Below, one piece after another: positions 32,304-40,881 of a stretch of 64,000 nucleotides of DNA (positions are counted from its first letter, which is position 1; each line of letters opens with the position of its first letter). Source of the DNA: Desulfobacterales bacterium (GTDB lineage Bacteria; Desulfobacterota; Desulfobacteria; Desulfobacterales; JAEINQ01); the NCBI GenBank assembly GCA_016342285.1, contig JAEINQ010000025.1, positions 1 through 64,000 on the forward strand. Reading direction: 5' to 3'. The position numbers and the translations under genes were made by a program. Under the pieces are notes generated by a model. The model saw nothing but the letters and a program-made list of their open reading frames with translations, did no database searches and had not been told where the DNA came from.

Positions 32304-33125
32304 TTGGGAACCAAAAGACAAAAAATCGCAAACTTTTTACGGAAAGTTCACTTACTTACACTTGCAGACAAAGTGATGTTTTTACTAAATGTATATAAAA
32401 ATAGAAAGTCGAATAGAAGATTCTTAGTTGAAAACCCTTCCTTTAGACCTATACCTTATCTCCTTTCGTATGATGCCTACCATGATACTAATTGGCGATA
32501 CTACCATAATATTGGCCTGAAATATTCAGAACTTATCTCCGACATGGTAATAAAGCTTATTCAAGAAAATAATATCAAAATACTGGAATGGGGTTGCGGG
32601 CCGGCAAGGATTATACGACATTTAAAAAAAATTGAAGGATTTGAAAAAGTTGCATTATTTGGCTCTGATTATAACCGTAAATCGATACAATGGTGTCATA
32701 ATAACATTAATAATATTCGTTTTTATACAAATTCAATGACACCTCCATTGCTTTATGAATCCGAAGTATTTGACTGTGTTTATGCGATTTCTGTTTTTAC
32801 TCATCTTTCTGAAAAAATGCATTTTGCATGGATAAAAGAACTGTTCAGAACGCTTAAACCGAATGGGATTCTAATTTTCTCGACACACGGTGACAATTAT
32901 GCGAACAGATTGTTATCCCCCGAAGAAAAAGCAAAGTATGACTCGGGATCATTAGTATTAAAGACTCATTCAATCAAAGAAGGGCAAAAATTTTTTGGTG
33001 CCTTTCACCCTCCAAGTTATATTAAAAACAAACTATTGAAGGATTTTTCTATAGTAAAAAACATCCCAGATCCATCGGAAAAATATAAATTGGATCAAGA
33101 AGTATGGGTAGTAAAAAAACGATAA
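32304..33125 (+). CDS. Class I SAM-dependent methyltransferase
   Basis: A 273-residue methyltransferase with 'ILEWGCGPARIIRHLKK' near 93-109, 'ALFGSDYNRKSIQWCHNN' near 116, and 'FDCVYAISVFTHLSEKMHFAW' (given in part) near 155, then 'LKPNGILIFSTHGDNY'. It is close to Methyltransf_25-type enzymes seen in glycan clusters. TTG 32304 is preceded by CGGAGAT at good spacing, so a TTG start is likely. AT-rich. Confidence 0.83.
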   Translation: MGTKRQKIANFLRKVHLLTLADKVMFLLNVYKNRKSNRRFLVENPSFRPIPYLLSYDAYHDTNWRYYHNIGLKYSELISDMVIKLIQENNIKILEWGCGPARIIRHLKKIEGFEKVALFGSDYNRKSIQWCHNNINNIRFYTNSMTPPLLYESEVFDCVYAISVFTHLSEKMHFAWIKELFRTLKPNGILIFSTHGDNYANRLLSPEEKAKYDSGSLVLKTHSIKEGQKFFGAFHPPSYIKNKLLKDFSIVKNIPDPSEKYKLDQEVWVVKKR

Positions 33126-33177
33126 TTAAATTTCTTCCGAAATTATTAATATTTGAATATGGTCAGCTTGAAAACGG

Positions 33178-34089
33178 ATGTATAAAAACAACTACCCTAA
33201 ACTCAGTATTGTAACGCCCTCTCTGAACCAGGGCCTGTACCTCGAAGCCACCATAAATTCGGTACTTTCACAAATGTATCCAAATTTGGAGTATATCATA
33301 ATTGACGGAGGCTCCACAGATGAATCAGTCGAAATAATTAAAAAATATGCCCATCATTTGCATTTCTGGTGCAGTGAACCGGATAACGGACATTATTCAG
33401 CTGTAAATAAAGGATTTTCAAAAGCCAGCGGCGATATTTTTGCCTGGCTCAACAGTGATGATATGTATTGCCCTGATGCGTTTCGTTCAGTGGCAGCGAT
33501 TTTTTCTCAATTTCCAGGGGTATCGTGGCTGACGACCACACGTCAACTGGTTTGGGACAGTCAGGGAAATCGCAAATCAGTCAAACGTATTCCCGGATAT
33601 TCAAGGGCGGCATTCCTGAAAGGCCGATATTTTTCTCGAAAATTTTCCGGTTTTGGTTTTATTCAGCAGGAATCGACGTTCTGGCGCTCCCAATTGTGGG
33701 AAAAAGTCGGTGGATTAAGAACAGAATTCAATCTGGCTGGCGACTTCGATCTATGGGCGAGGTTCTTCGCCCACGAAGATTTGTATGGAGTGGATCATCC
33801 GTTAGGGGGATTTCGTGTTCACGATGAAAATCGCAGCCGACAAACAAGGCAATCAAGTAAATACATAAGCGAAGCGGAGCATGCGCTCGAGTTAATGCGC
33901 CGGAAATTCAATTGTCCCGGGAAAAACATCCATTCTATTATACTCGATCGTATAAAAAGCATTACGATTCTTCGCCGTCTGGCAAAACGATACAATCGTT
34001 TTCTCGAAGCACCGTATAACGGAAGCGTCATTTCACTAACAGATCCCCAAAGCGGAAATAAATGGCAGATGGTGACGACCCGATTCTAG
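33178..34089 (+). CDS. Glycosyltransferase family 2
   Basis: A 303-residue GT-A enzyme. 'LSIVTPSLNQGLYLEATIN' near 9-27, 'YIIIDGGSTDESVEII' near 40-55, and the DxD-like 'FAWLNSDDMYCPDAF' near 88-102 bind the donor. The later 'QQESTFWRSQLWEKVGGL' and 'AGDFDLWARF' blocks are typical of WcaA-type enzymes that act on O-antigen units. It is the last plus-strand gene of the locus and converges on the minus-strand glycosyltransferases. Base composition is higher in GC than the preceding genes. Confidence 0.9.
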   Translation: MYKNNYPKLSIVTPSLNQGLYLEATINSVLSQMYPNLEYIIIDGGSTDESVEIIKKYAHHLHFWCSEPDNGHYSAVNKGFSKASGDIFAWLNSDDMYCPDAFRSVAAIFSQFPGVSWLTTTRQLVWDSQGNRKSVKRIPGYSRAAFLKGRYFSRKFSGFGFIQQESTFWRSQLWEKVGGLRTEFNLAGDFDLWARFFAHEDLYGVDHPLGGFRVHDENRSRQTRQSSKYISEAEHALELMRRKFNCPGKNIHSIILDRIKSITILRRLAKRYNRFLEAPYNGSVISLTDPQSGNKWQMVTTRF

Positions 34090-34126
34090 CGTTTTGCTTC
34101 AGTCAGTTGTTTGTTTTTGGCGCCAG

Positions 34127-34969
34127 CTATTTTTTATGAAAATTACGTTTGTCATCAACGGACTCGTCTATTGGAACTGGCGACCTGCTTCGAAGCCAGG
34201 AATGATACATCTTAAGAAATATTCTTTGAAATTTCAATTGAACTATAATTTTTAATAGCATTGACCGGACAAAAATTAAAACATAAATCCAAAATGGAAA
34301 CATCTCTTTGATTAAAAACAACTTGTCTTTTTCGAAATCGATATCGCTTTTTGCTTGACTCAAACCTCCCGCGTCTGAAAATATCGCAACGGATACCGGG
34401 ATATACTGGAAATTTATCCCCGGATCAAAAAAGCAGCGCATATTCAATTCATAATCAGCAAAGCCAGAATACTTTAAATTGTATCTGTATTTATCATATA
34501 CGCGTCTAGGATAAAAAATGCTTTGGTGGCATATATTCCTGCAAGCCAATTTATAGGCCGTGAATTCTCCATCATAGTCCCTATTTGCGACAGGCCGATA
34601 AACATTTCCGTAATATAACGTCGTTTCATCTTTCAGATATTTCGATGCTTTTTTGAATCCATCAAGCAACTGATCATCGGCACCAAGAAAATACACCCAT
34701 TGTCCATTTGTTAAGGCAATAGCCTTGTTCATGGCATCGTATACTCCGCTATCGCATTCGCTGACCCAACGGGAGAGCCTTGATTCGTATTTTTTTATTA
34801 TTTCGACGCTTCCATCTACTGATCCGCCATCAATAATAATATATTCAAAGTCCACAAACCTTTGGTCAAGGACGCTCATTATTGCCTTCTCGAGCGTCTC
34901 AGCCCCGTTAAGGACGACAGTTATTATGCTTATCAGGGGGGGAGAGGTCTTCATGAGGCTCCCTGTCAT
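34127..34969 (-). CDS. Glycosyltransferase family 2
   Basis: A 280-residue GT-A enzyme: 'ISIITVVLNGAETLEKAIMS' near 13-32, 'YIIIDGGSVDGSVEIIKKY' near 42-60, and 'VYFLGADDQLLDGF' (DD motif) near 92-105. A C-terminal hydrophobic stretch near 230-245 may touch the membrane. ATG 34969 lies 1 nt after the stop of the upstream gene, which suggests coupling; ATG 34954 with AGGGAG upstream is the alternative. It resembles the WcaE/colanic-acid-type GT2 enzymes. Confidence 0.88.
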   Translation of the reverse strand: MTGSLMKTSPPLISIITVVLNGAETLEKAIMSVLDQRFVDFEYIIIDGGSVDGSVEIIKKYESRLSRWVSECDSGVYDAMNKAIALTNGQWVYFLGADDQLLDGFKKASKYLKDETTLYYGNVYRPVANRDYDGEFTAYKLACRNICHQSIFYPRRVYDKYRYNLKYSGFADYELNMRCFFDPGINFQYIPVSVAIFSDAGGLSQAKSDIDFEKDKLFLIKEMFPFWIYVLIFVRSMLLKIIVQLKFQRIFLKMYHSWLRSRSPVPIDESVDDKRNFHKK

Positions 34970-34970
34970 C

Positions 34971-36002
34971 TCAATCGGTTACATGTGGCAGGCCATGTTT
35001 TGTCAGCATGCGAAATTTGTGCGGTATAAGTTCAAAAGGCTGAGCGAACGTCATTGGTGAACATTGGCGCGTCCTCTGAACAGCGCTTCTCTGTCTTTTC
35101 AATCTATATCTCTTGCACCACAGTTCTTTCAGACAATTCCAATATATTTTAGTCCAGAACCTTTTATCAAGCTTGACAAGGGTGAGCAGTATCCCTTCCA
35201 TGAGCAGAAAAAAAAGATGAAGCGGCACTACAAGCCATGCGATATAGGACGGATAACATATAACCATAACAAAAGATTTATTTCGTTCGCTGATTGCCCG
35301 CCTACTCAAAGTAGTAGATAGTTTTCCATCCCCCACGACCTTCCCGCCCCCAATGCTTCTTCCCACCCAATGGTCAAACCCTGAATGAGGAATAACCTTT
35401 ACCTGGAACCCGCGAAGGCGGGCAAGACAACAGAGGTACATATCTTCGGCCAGCGAACCGAACCATTCGGGAAATCCCCCAAGGTGCTTCCAAAGAGTTT
35501 TAGGCAGCCACAGGCAGGCGCCAATGATCATGCCAACGTTCTCCCGCCTTGGGTCAATATTGGGAATTGGATTCAGGAATAGGTCAAAAAAACTGCCCAT
35601 ATCTATCAACTCACCGGTTTGACCGTTGTATTGTGGCAGGCCGAAGATACCGGTCCCTTGAGATAGTGAGGCACCATAAAGCGTTTTTAAGGCGTTTTTG
35701 TGCAATATGGCGTCGTTGTTAAGAAGGAGTACAAATTTGCCCTGCGCCGCATCCACCATTCGGTTGTTACTTATGCAAAATCCGACGTTATCAGAACTCG
35801 ACATCAGTTGTACTTGAGGATAGTTTTCTTTGATTAAAGCCACTGAGCGGTCAAGAGAGGCATCGTCATGTATGATAATCTCTACCGGATGTTCAAAATC
35901 TTGATTAAGAACCGAATCAATGCAGGAGGCAAGATATTTTTCGCCGTTATAATTTGCTATACAAACTGAGCAAAGCGGCTTATTTTTTTGCTGGAAATCC
36001 AT
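34971..36002 (-). CDS. Glycosyltransferase family 2 (rhamnosyltransferase-like)
   Basis: A 343-residue GT-A enzyme with 'CSVCIANYNGEKYLASCIDS' near 11-30, 'IIIHDDASLDRSVALIKENY' near 42-61 and 'VLLLNNDAILHKNALKT' (NND, DxD-like) near 90-106. Residues 120-230 follow the WbbL/rhamnosyltransferase pattern ('GACLWLPKTLWKHLGGF'). A hydrophobic segment near 250-280 is present. Its ATG overlaps the stop of the upstream GT4 gene by 1 nt (TAATG), so translation is coupled. Confidence 0.9.
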   Translation of the reverse strand: MDFQQKNKPLCSVCIANYNGEKYLASCIDSVLNQDFEHPVEIIIHDDASLDRSVALIKENYPQVQLMSSSDNVGFCISNNRMVDAAQGKFVLLLNNDAILHKNALKTLYGASLSQGTGIFGLPQYNGQTGELIDMGSFFDLFLNPIPNIDPRRENVGMIIGACLWLPKTLWKHLGGFPEWFGSLAEDMYLCCLARLRGFQVKVIPHSGFDHWVGRSIGGGKVVGDGKLSTTLSRRAISERNKSFVMVICYPSYIAWLVVPLHLFFLLMEGILLTLVKLDKRFWTKIYWNCLKELWCKRYRLKRQRSAVQRTRQCSPMTFAQPFELIPHKFRMLTKHGLPHVTD

Positions 36003-37129
36003 TATTCTCTCAACAACAGACTGGAATAGACAGCAGAATATTTTTCAACGCAGTCAGACCATGTGCCGATTTCCCGACTGACCCATCTTTTGGCTTCGGC
36101 AGCAATATTTTTGTTATTTTCCGGAACAGAAACCCAGTCAATGCCTTCAAAAAATTCTTCCTCCGAAGACGATAGCCAGCCTGTTTTCCGATGGGAAATA
36201 AAATTCTCATGAGCTGGTATGCGTGACGCAATAATGGATATTCCGGCTGCCATCGCTTCCAGTATCACTTGGGGACGACCTTCATCGTGCTGACTTAAGG
36301 TGACCAGTCCTGTAGCCTTTGGAAACCAATTTTCCAACAAATCCTGAGCGTGTGTGGGCCCGTGATAAAAAACCCATTCAGGCAGAAGAACCTCTTCCTG
36401 CATTGGACCAAACAAATGCAACTGATGGCCTGATCCCATATTGAATTTTTTCTCGCCCCACGCAAGTAGATGGCCAATTTTTTTCTGTGTTAATCTTGAA
36501 ATGGCCAGCCATATGCGGGGAGATATATTTTCATAATCACGCTGAACCTCGTACCATTTTTTATCAATTCCCAAGGGGATAAATACCACTCGTGCTATAT
36601 CCCCGAACTTTTTTACCAGGATAGTCTCCATCCATTCGGCATTGGGAGCAAGGACACATTGACGTTTTTTTATGACTTGCCTTAAAAGCCAAGTCATCCC
36701 CGGCAGTTTCAATAGGCCGAGATCGCTTCCCAATACACTGATAACGGCAGGGTGCCTTGTTCCCCATAGAGGAAGGGCATTTTGAAGCCAATTGACATGA
36801 AAAATATTGATACCTTTCTGGCGCCTGTACGTTCTATTTAGAGAAATAAGGAGATTGATGATCGCGGGTATAAACTGAGCTTTTCTTTGCCTAAAAAGGT
36901 GAATTATCCCGCTGTTACTCATCAAATGACTCAATCGCGCACCCTCTTGAGGCAAGCAGGCATAAAAAACATTTTTCGGCAATGGCCCCGGGGGGCCCCA
37001 ATAGTTTATTTTAATATTTATTTTGTCAGAAAGCGCATATAGAAATTGCCGAATGAAAATGCTTTTCCAATCTTCGGCGCTCTGAGGATAGGATGAACTC
37101 ACCAGCAGAACTGTTATGCTTGACGGCAT
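36002..37129 (-). CDS. Glycosyltransferase family 4
   Basis: A 375-residue GT-B enzyme. The donor-binding C-terminal domain shows 'PRIWLAISRLTQKKIGHLL' near 205-223, 'FYHGPTHAQDLLENWF' near 265 and 'SQHDEGRPQVILEAMAAGIS' near 288-307, with the E-x7-E-type motif. The N-terminus lacks a signal peptide. It lies in a tight minus-strand run with two GT2 genes. The sugar donor is not identifiable from sequence. Confidence 0.9.
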   Translation of the reverse strand: MPSSITVLLVSSSYPQSAEDWKSIFIRQFLYALSDKINIKINYWGPPGPLPKNVFYACLPQEGARLSHLMSNSGIIHLFRQRKAQFIPAIINLLISLNRTYRRQKGINIFHVNWLQNALPLWGTRHPAVISVLGSDLGLLKLPGMTWLLRQVIKKRQCVLAPNAEWMETILVKKFGDIARVVFIPLGIDKKWYEVQRDYENISPRIWLAISRLTQKKIGHLLAWGEKKFNMGSGHQLHLFGPMQEEVLLPEWVFYHGPTHAQDLLENWFPKATGLVTLSQHDEGRPQVILEAMAAGISIIASRIPAHENFISHRKTGWLSSSEEEFFEGIDWVSVPENNKNIAAEAKRWVSREIGTWSDCVEKYSAVYSSLLLRE

Positions 37130-37192
37130 GGCATCTCAGTATGCAAGAAGATATCAAAATGGAAGACGCGCATTGTTGAACCGAACCGGGAG

Positions 37193-38113
37193 CTATTGTC
37201 GCGTTTCTTTTTGATCTCTCATGTTCCGATCAAATTTAACAACCTGTCCATCGCTGTTTCGCCGTTCGAAACGCATCTGACAAATTTGCTCTGACACTAG
37301 GCCCATCATAAAAATTATTACTGATGATATATACAAGAGTGCGCTCATATTGGTAAATCGGCCTTCGGTAATCAAAGAGTATCCATAACGCAGTGACCCT
37401 AGAATAAACATAGAAAAACTGACTGGCAGAAACACCCTCAATGGAGAATATAATGTACAGATACGGATGATGATCATAAAAAACCGAACACCATCTTTGA
37501 CAATTTTTATATTGCTTTTACCGGTTTTTCTTCTCTGTGCTTCAATGGGCACATATTTAACACTTCTGCCATCTCGGAGAACACCTAGGGTAATCGTGGT
37601 CGGGTAAGAATAGGTGTTGGGCAACAGGTAAATGTAGCTTCTTGCGATGTCCGCTTTGACGGCTCGAAAGCCTGAGGTCAGGTCTTTTACCGGAAATTTG
37701 GTTACATAAGTGGCCAGCCAGTTGTAAACATGGTTGCCGATGGCCCGGTCCAATGAGGCGTGCCCTCCTATTTTTCTCTCACCAACGACCATATCGTATG
37801 TCGGAAAAAACTCAAGCATCCTGCCGATATCTTCAGGACGGTGTTGGCCATCGCCGTCCAGAAAGACAAGGACCTCGCCCGTTGCCACCCGGATCCCAGT
37901 TTTTACCGCAGCCCCGTTACCGATGTTGTAGGGGTGGGAATAAACCGTCGCGCCGACGGATTCCGCTTCTGCCGCGGTACGGTCTGCTGAGCCGTCGTCG
38001 ATGACAATGATCTGGGCATTGGGATGCAAGCTACGGACGCGTTTGACAAGGTCACCGATGGTTGCTGCCTCGTTGAAGGTCGGCATTATAATGGAGAGTG
38101 TGAAGGCATCCAT
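37193..38113 (-). CDS. DPM1/DPS-like polyprenyl-phosphate glycosyltransferase (GT2)
   Basis: A 306-residue enzyme. 'LSIIMPTFNEAATIGDLVKR' near 6-25, 'IIVIDDGSADRTAAEAESVG' near 35-54, and 'VLVFLDGDGQHRPEDI' (DxD) near 81-96 are GT-A motifs; 'DLTSGFRAVKADIARSYIYL' near 145 is DPM1-like. Two hydrophobic segments at about 225-245 and 258-280 anchor it. It would make polyprenyl-P-sugar for a GT-C transferase such as the neighbour at 38266. Confidence 0.9.
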   Translation of the reverse strand: MDAFTLSIIMPTFNEAATIGDLVKRVRSLHPNAQIIVIDDGSADRTAAEAESVGATVYSHPYNIGNGAAVKTGIRVATGEVLVFLDGDGQHRPEDIGRMLEFFPTYDMVVGERKIGGHASLDRAIGNHVYNWLATYVTKFPVKDLTSGFRAVKADIARSYIYLLPNTYSYPTTITLGVLRDGRSVKYVPIEAQRRKTGKSNIKIVKDGVRFFMIIIRICTLYSPLRVFLPVSFSMFILGSLRYGYSLITEGRFTNMSALLYISSVIIFMMGLVSEQICQMRFERRNSDGQVVKFDRNMRDQKETRQ

Positions 38114-38155
38114 ACCGGTTAGGCTGCGTCCTGTGCTATCTTGCTTTCAGTGAAT

Positions 38156-38169
38156 CCACCAATTGGTGG
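38156..38169. promoter_or_regulatory. Perfect 14-bp palindrome upstream of the DPM1-like gene
   Basis: CCACCAATTGGTGG lies 43 bp upstream of the start at 38113, in a 152-bp gap between two minus-strand genes. Operator or chance; no promoter boxes are convincing beside it. Confidence 0.35.
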
Positions 38170-38265
38170 CTAAAGTAACAAATCTTTTCGGTTAATACCA
38201 TGTTCCGATTGAATGCACAATAACCAGACCGCCTGGCCTTTTCTTCCATCATGTTAACGCCCTTA

Positions 38266-39948
38266 TTATGGGCTCACTGCAAACAATACGAACCCTTTTG
38301 ATTCCTTTAGCACCTTTAAATGGCTGCCAGCGAACCGACCGAATTTCTCAATCTCCTCACCCGAAAAATTATCCATCAGCCATTGATTGAAAAGCGTGAC
38401 GTTCATCATCAGGTACTGGTTGCCATTCAGATAAAGGGCTGCTTCGAAAGCCGCCGGAGAGCCACTGCCGCGAATAGCACGGGTAAGCGTCCCGTTGCCG
38501 TCCTGAGCAGGCAGATCGCTGTAATAATACCGGCCCCCCATAAAAAAACACAGCAGGGATGCGTCGCTGGACAGGTTCTGGTTTGCGTAGCGAAACAATA
38601 CATATTCTGGGCGATGGTCTACGATGTATTCATCCCGGGTCACTCGACCACTGAGGTATCCCATGGGGGACACCCTGCTGAACAAATCGGCGAGATATCT
38701 AACGTTGAGGGCCAGCATACAAAAAAGTGCAATGGGCAGCAATCCGGTCATCAGTTTTCCGCGAATACTGTCCACAATATCCACCGATCGCATCCTTTGA
38801 ACAGTCCCGTGCAGCCCGAAGACACTCAGGATAACCAGGGGCGGCACGGCCGGAAGGATCCATCGGATCCGCATATCGATCTGGAAAAAGACAATGGCAA
38901 TATAGAGTACGGCAAATACCAGCCAGATGGTGTTCGCTTGTCGATGACGAACCGGCTGCCATCGCCAAGAAAACAGGGCAAGTACAGGCAATACGAACAG
39001 GTAAGGATTTAGCGCTCCATCGAAAAACTGCGGTGCGCCATCCGCGCCCTGGAAAAAAATCCTAATGGGGACCAACGCAATCATCCACCATGGTTCGCCA
39101 AACGCCAATCGCCGGTATGAAAAATGATCCAACCGAGGCGCGGACGGAATGTCTGGTAGCAACCCTGTTGCCGCTGAGGAATTAAAAAAACCCTGAAACA
39201 GGGGATAAATAGGGTTTCCAGTCCACAGGGCATTGCGAATTGCCCACGGAGAGAAAACCACCACGGCAACAACCAGAAACAGTGCTGCCGGCAGAAGTGC
39301 CTTTGCGCTGGCCAACCCGTGAAGGCCGTTTCCACGCAGGTAGACAACCACTGTCATAAAAAACAACACGCACAAGACGATCAACCCATTGTACTTGGTG
39401 CCCATACAGAGTCCGCAGAAAATGGCTGACAGCGACAAATCACGCGCGGTAAAACCATGTTCCGCCCATTTTACCAAAGCCATGAGCGACGCCGTGGAAA
39501 AAAAGACCAGTCCCAGGTCCACATAAACCGTAATCGACAGCTTCACAATCACCGGCAGGGAGAGAAATAGCAGGGCACCCAATAGGCCGTAGCCGCATCC
39601 GAGACGTTTTTTCAGATAACCATAGATCAGCCAGCCGGTCATCAGGCCGAAAGCCATATGGATAAACTTGGGAAGAATGTCGTTTCCGAAATAGAGGGGG
39701 ACCGCGTAAAGCAGGTCGAGATTCATCGGGTAGTAGGAAAAAACGATGGAAGGGATTTCATAAATCCCGCCATGGGCAAGATAGAGTTTGGGGACCAGCA
39801 GGTGGTGGGTTAAGGCGTCGCGGCTCACCGGAGGTACCGCGGTCAACAACAGGATCGACCCGACCACGGCGGCCAGGGCCGCGGTAATGAGAATCGTCAC
39901 AATTCTGGATTGTCCCCCTTTCGGGCTCTGGATCGGGGCTTGGGTCAT
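38266..39948 (-). CDS. GT-C/GT39-like membrane glycosyltransferase (ArnT-like)
   Basis: A 560-residue polytopic protein with about 11-12 membrane segments. After the first segment the extracytoplasmic loop has 'PPVSRDALTHHLLVPKLYL' with Arg43-Asp44, the position of the GT-C catalytic acid. A C-terminal periplasmic domain begins near 440 ('GRVTRDEYIVDHRPEY'). Such enzymes use polyprenyl-phosphate sugars. ATG 39948 has AAAAGGAC upstream; the 39987 extension is less likely. It follows a DPM1-like gene (40078) and precedes another (37193). Confidence 0.82.
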   Translation of the reverse strand: MTQAPIQSPKGGQSRIVTILITAALAAVVGSILLLTAVPPVSRDALTHHLLVPKLYLAHGGIYEIPSIVFSYYPMNLDLLYAVPLYFGNDILPKFIHMAFGLMTGWLIYGYLKKRLGCGYGLLGALLFLSLPVIVKLSITVYVDLGLVFFSTASLMALVKWAEHGFTARDLSLSAIFCGLCMGTKYNGLIVLCVLFFMTVVVYLRGNGLHGLASAKALLPAALFLVVAVVVFSPWAIRNALWTGNPIYPLFQGFFNSSAATGLLPDIPSAPRLDHFSYRRLAFGEPWWMIALVPIRIFFQGADGAPQFFDGALNPYLFVLPVLALFSWRWQPVRHRQANTIWLVFAVLYIAIVFFQIDMRIRWILPAVPPLVILSVFGLHGTVQRMRSVDIVDSIRGKLMTGLLPIALFCMLALNVRYLADLFSRVSPMGYLSGRVTRDEYIVDHRPEYVLFRYANQNLSSDASLLCFFMGGRYYYSDLPAQDGNGTLTRAIRGSGSPAAFEAALYLNGNQYLMMNVTLFNQWLMDNFSGEEIEKFGRFAGSHLKVLKESKGFVLFAVSP

Positions 39949-39958
39949 GGCGTCCTTT

Positions 39959-40081
39959 TCACATTGAAAAACCGGGATCGAAGGCAACCGGTGTACCCAT
40001 TTCGGCCGCCCCGCCGGTCAGGGCGTAGCCATGGTGAAACAGGACCATCCATAGGGGCGTCATGGCCGTCCCCTCGCTCAT
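39959..40081 (-). CDS. Small ORF (40 aa) coupled to the DPM1-like gene by ATGA overlap
   Basis: ATG 40081 overlaps the stop of 40078-40881, and the 40-codon frame ends 10 nt before the GT39-like start at 39948. The sequence starts 'MSEGTAMTPLWMVLFHHGY' and has no known family or clear membrane segment. The tight fit into the operon is the only support. Confidence 0.3.
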   Translation of the reverse strand: MSEGTAMTPLWMVLFHHGYALTGGAAEMGTPVAFDPGFSM

Positions 40082-40881
40082 TGATCCTCGTTTTGGCCAA
40101 TTCCGGCACCCGGGGTTGAAAACCGAAGTGCTGCATGGGCGGGAAACAAAGACGAATCGAGCCATCCCCACCGGGCCAGCCGAAAGGTCGCGGCCGTGGC
40201 CAGGCAGCCAAACCCGTAGCGGATGCTCCGTGGCAGGTTGATTGAGGAAGCTTCCGGAAAATACTTGGTGGGGCAGCTGACTTCGGCCACGGTGCACCCC
40301 TGCCAGATGATTTGGGCCAGCATCTGGTTATCGAAGACAAAGTCGTCGCTATTGCCTTCAAGGACAAGCCCCTCCAGAAGCTGGCGCGAAAAAGCCCGGT
40401 AGCCGGTATGGTATTCGGAGAGTTTGGCGCCGATGAGCATGTTCTCGACCAGGGTGAGAAACCGGTTGGCCACGTACTTCCACACCGGCATACCACCGGC
40501 CAGGGCGTAGCCGCCGAGAATACGAGAACCCAGGACACATTGGTAGAGCCCGCTGCCGATCAGCGCAACCATGGCCGGAATCAGTTTGGGGGTGTATTGG
40601 TAGTCCGGATGGACCATGATGACGATGTCGGCGCCTGCCGCAAGGGCCAGACGGTAGCAGGTCTTCTGGTTGGCCCCGTAGCCGCGGTTGTCCGGGTGAC
40701 GGTGGACCGTTACATTGGCCAGGGTGCGGGCCACGGCCAGGGTCTCGTCCCGGCTGGCGTCGTCGACAACGACCACGTGATCCACCACCCCCTGAGCCAT
40801 AACCTCGTCGTAAGTTTGCCTGAGGGTCAGGGCCGCGTTGTAGGCCGGCATGACCACGATGACCCGGTTATTGTCGTACAT
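40078..40881 (-). CDS. DPM1-like GT2 glycosyltransferase
   Basis: A 267-residue enzyme: 'VIVVMPAYNAALTLRQTYDE' near 7-26, 'VVVVDDASRDETLAVARTLA' near 36-55, 'HPDNRGYGANQKTCYRLAL' near 60-78 and 'ADIVIMVHPDYQYTPKLI' near 82-99 (the DxD position reads H-P-D-Y). 'YHTGYRAFSRQLLEGL' near 158 is DPM1/GtrB-like. A membrane-associated C-terminus is weak. ATG 40881 with GAGAGGA upstream overlaps the end of the TMTC-like gene by 14 bp, so they are coupled. Confidence 0.88.
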   Translation of the reverse strand: MYDNNRVIVVMPAYNAALTLRQTYDEVMAQGVVDHVVVVDDASRDETLAVARTLANVTVHRHPDNRGYGANQKTCYRLALAAGADIVIMVHPDYQYTPKLIPAMVALIGSGLYQCVLGSRILGGYALAGGMPVWKYVANRFLTLVENMLIGAKLSEYHTGYRAFSRQLLEGLVLEGNSDDFVFDNQMLAQIIWQGCTVAEVSCPTKYFPEASSINLPRSIRYGFGCLATAATFRLARWGWLDSSLFPAHAALRFSTPGAGIGQNEDQ

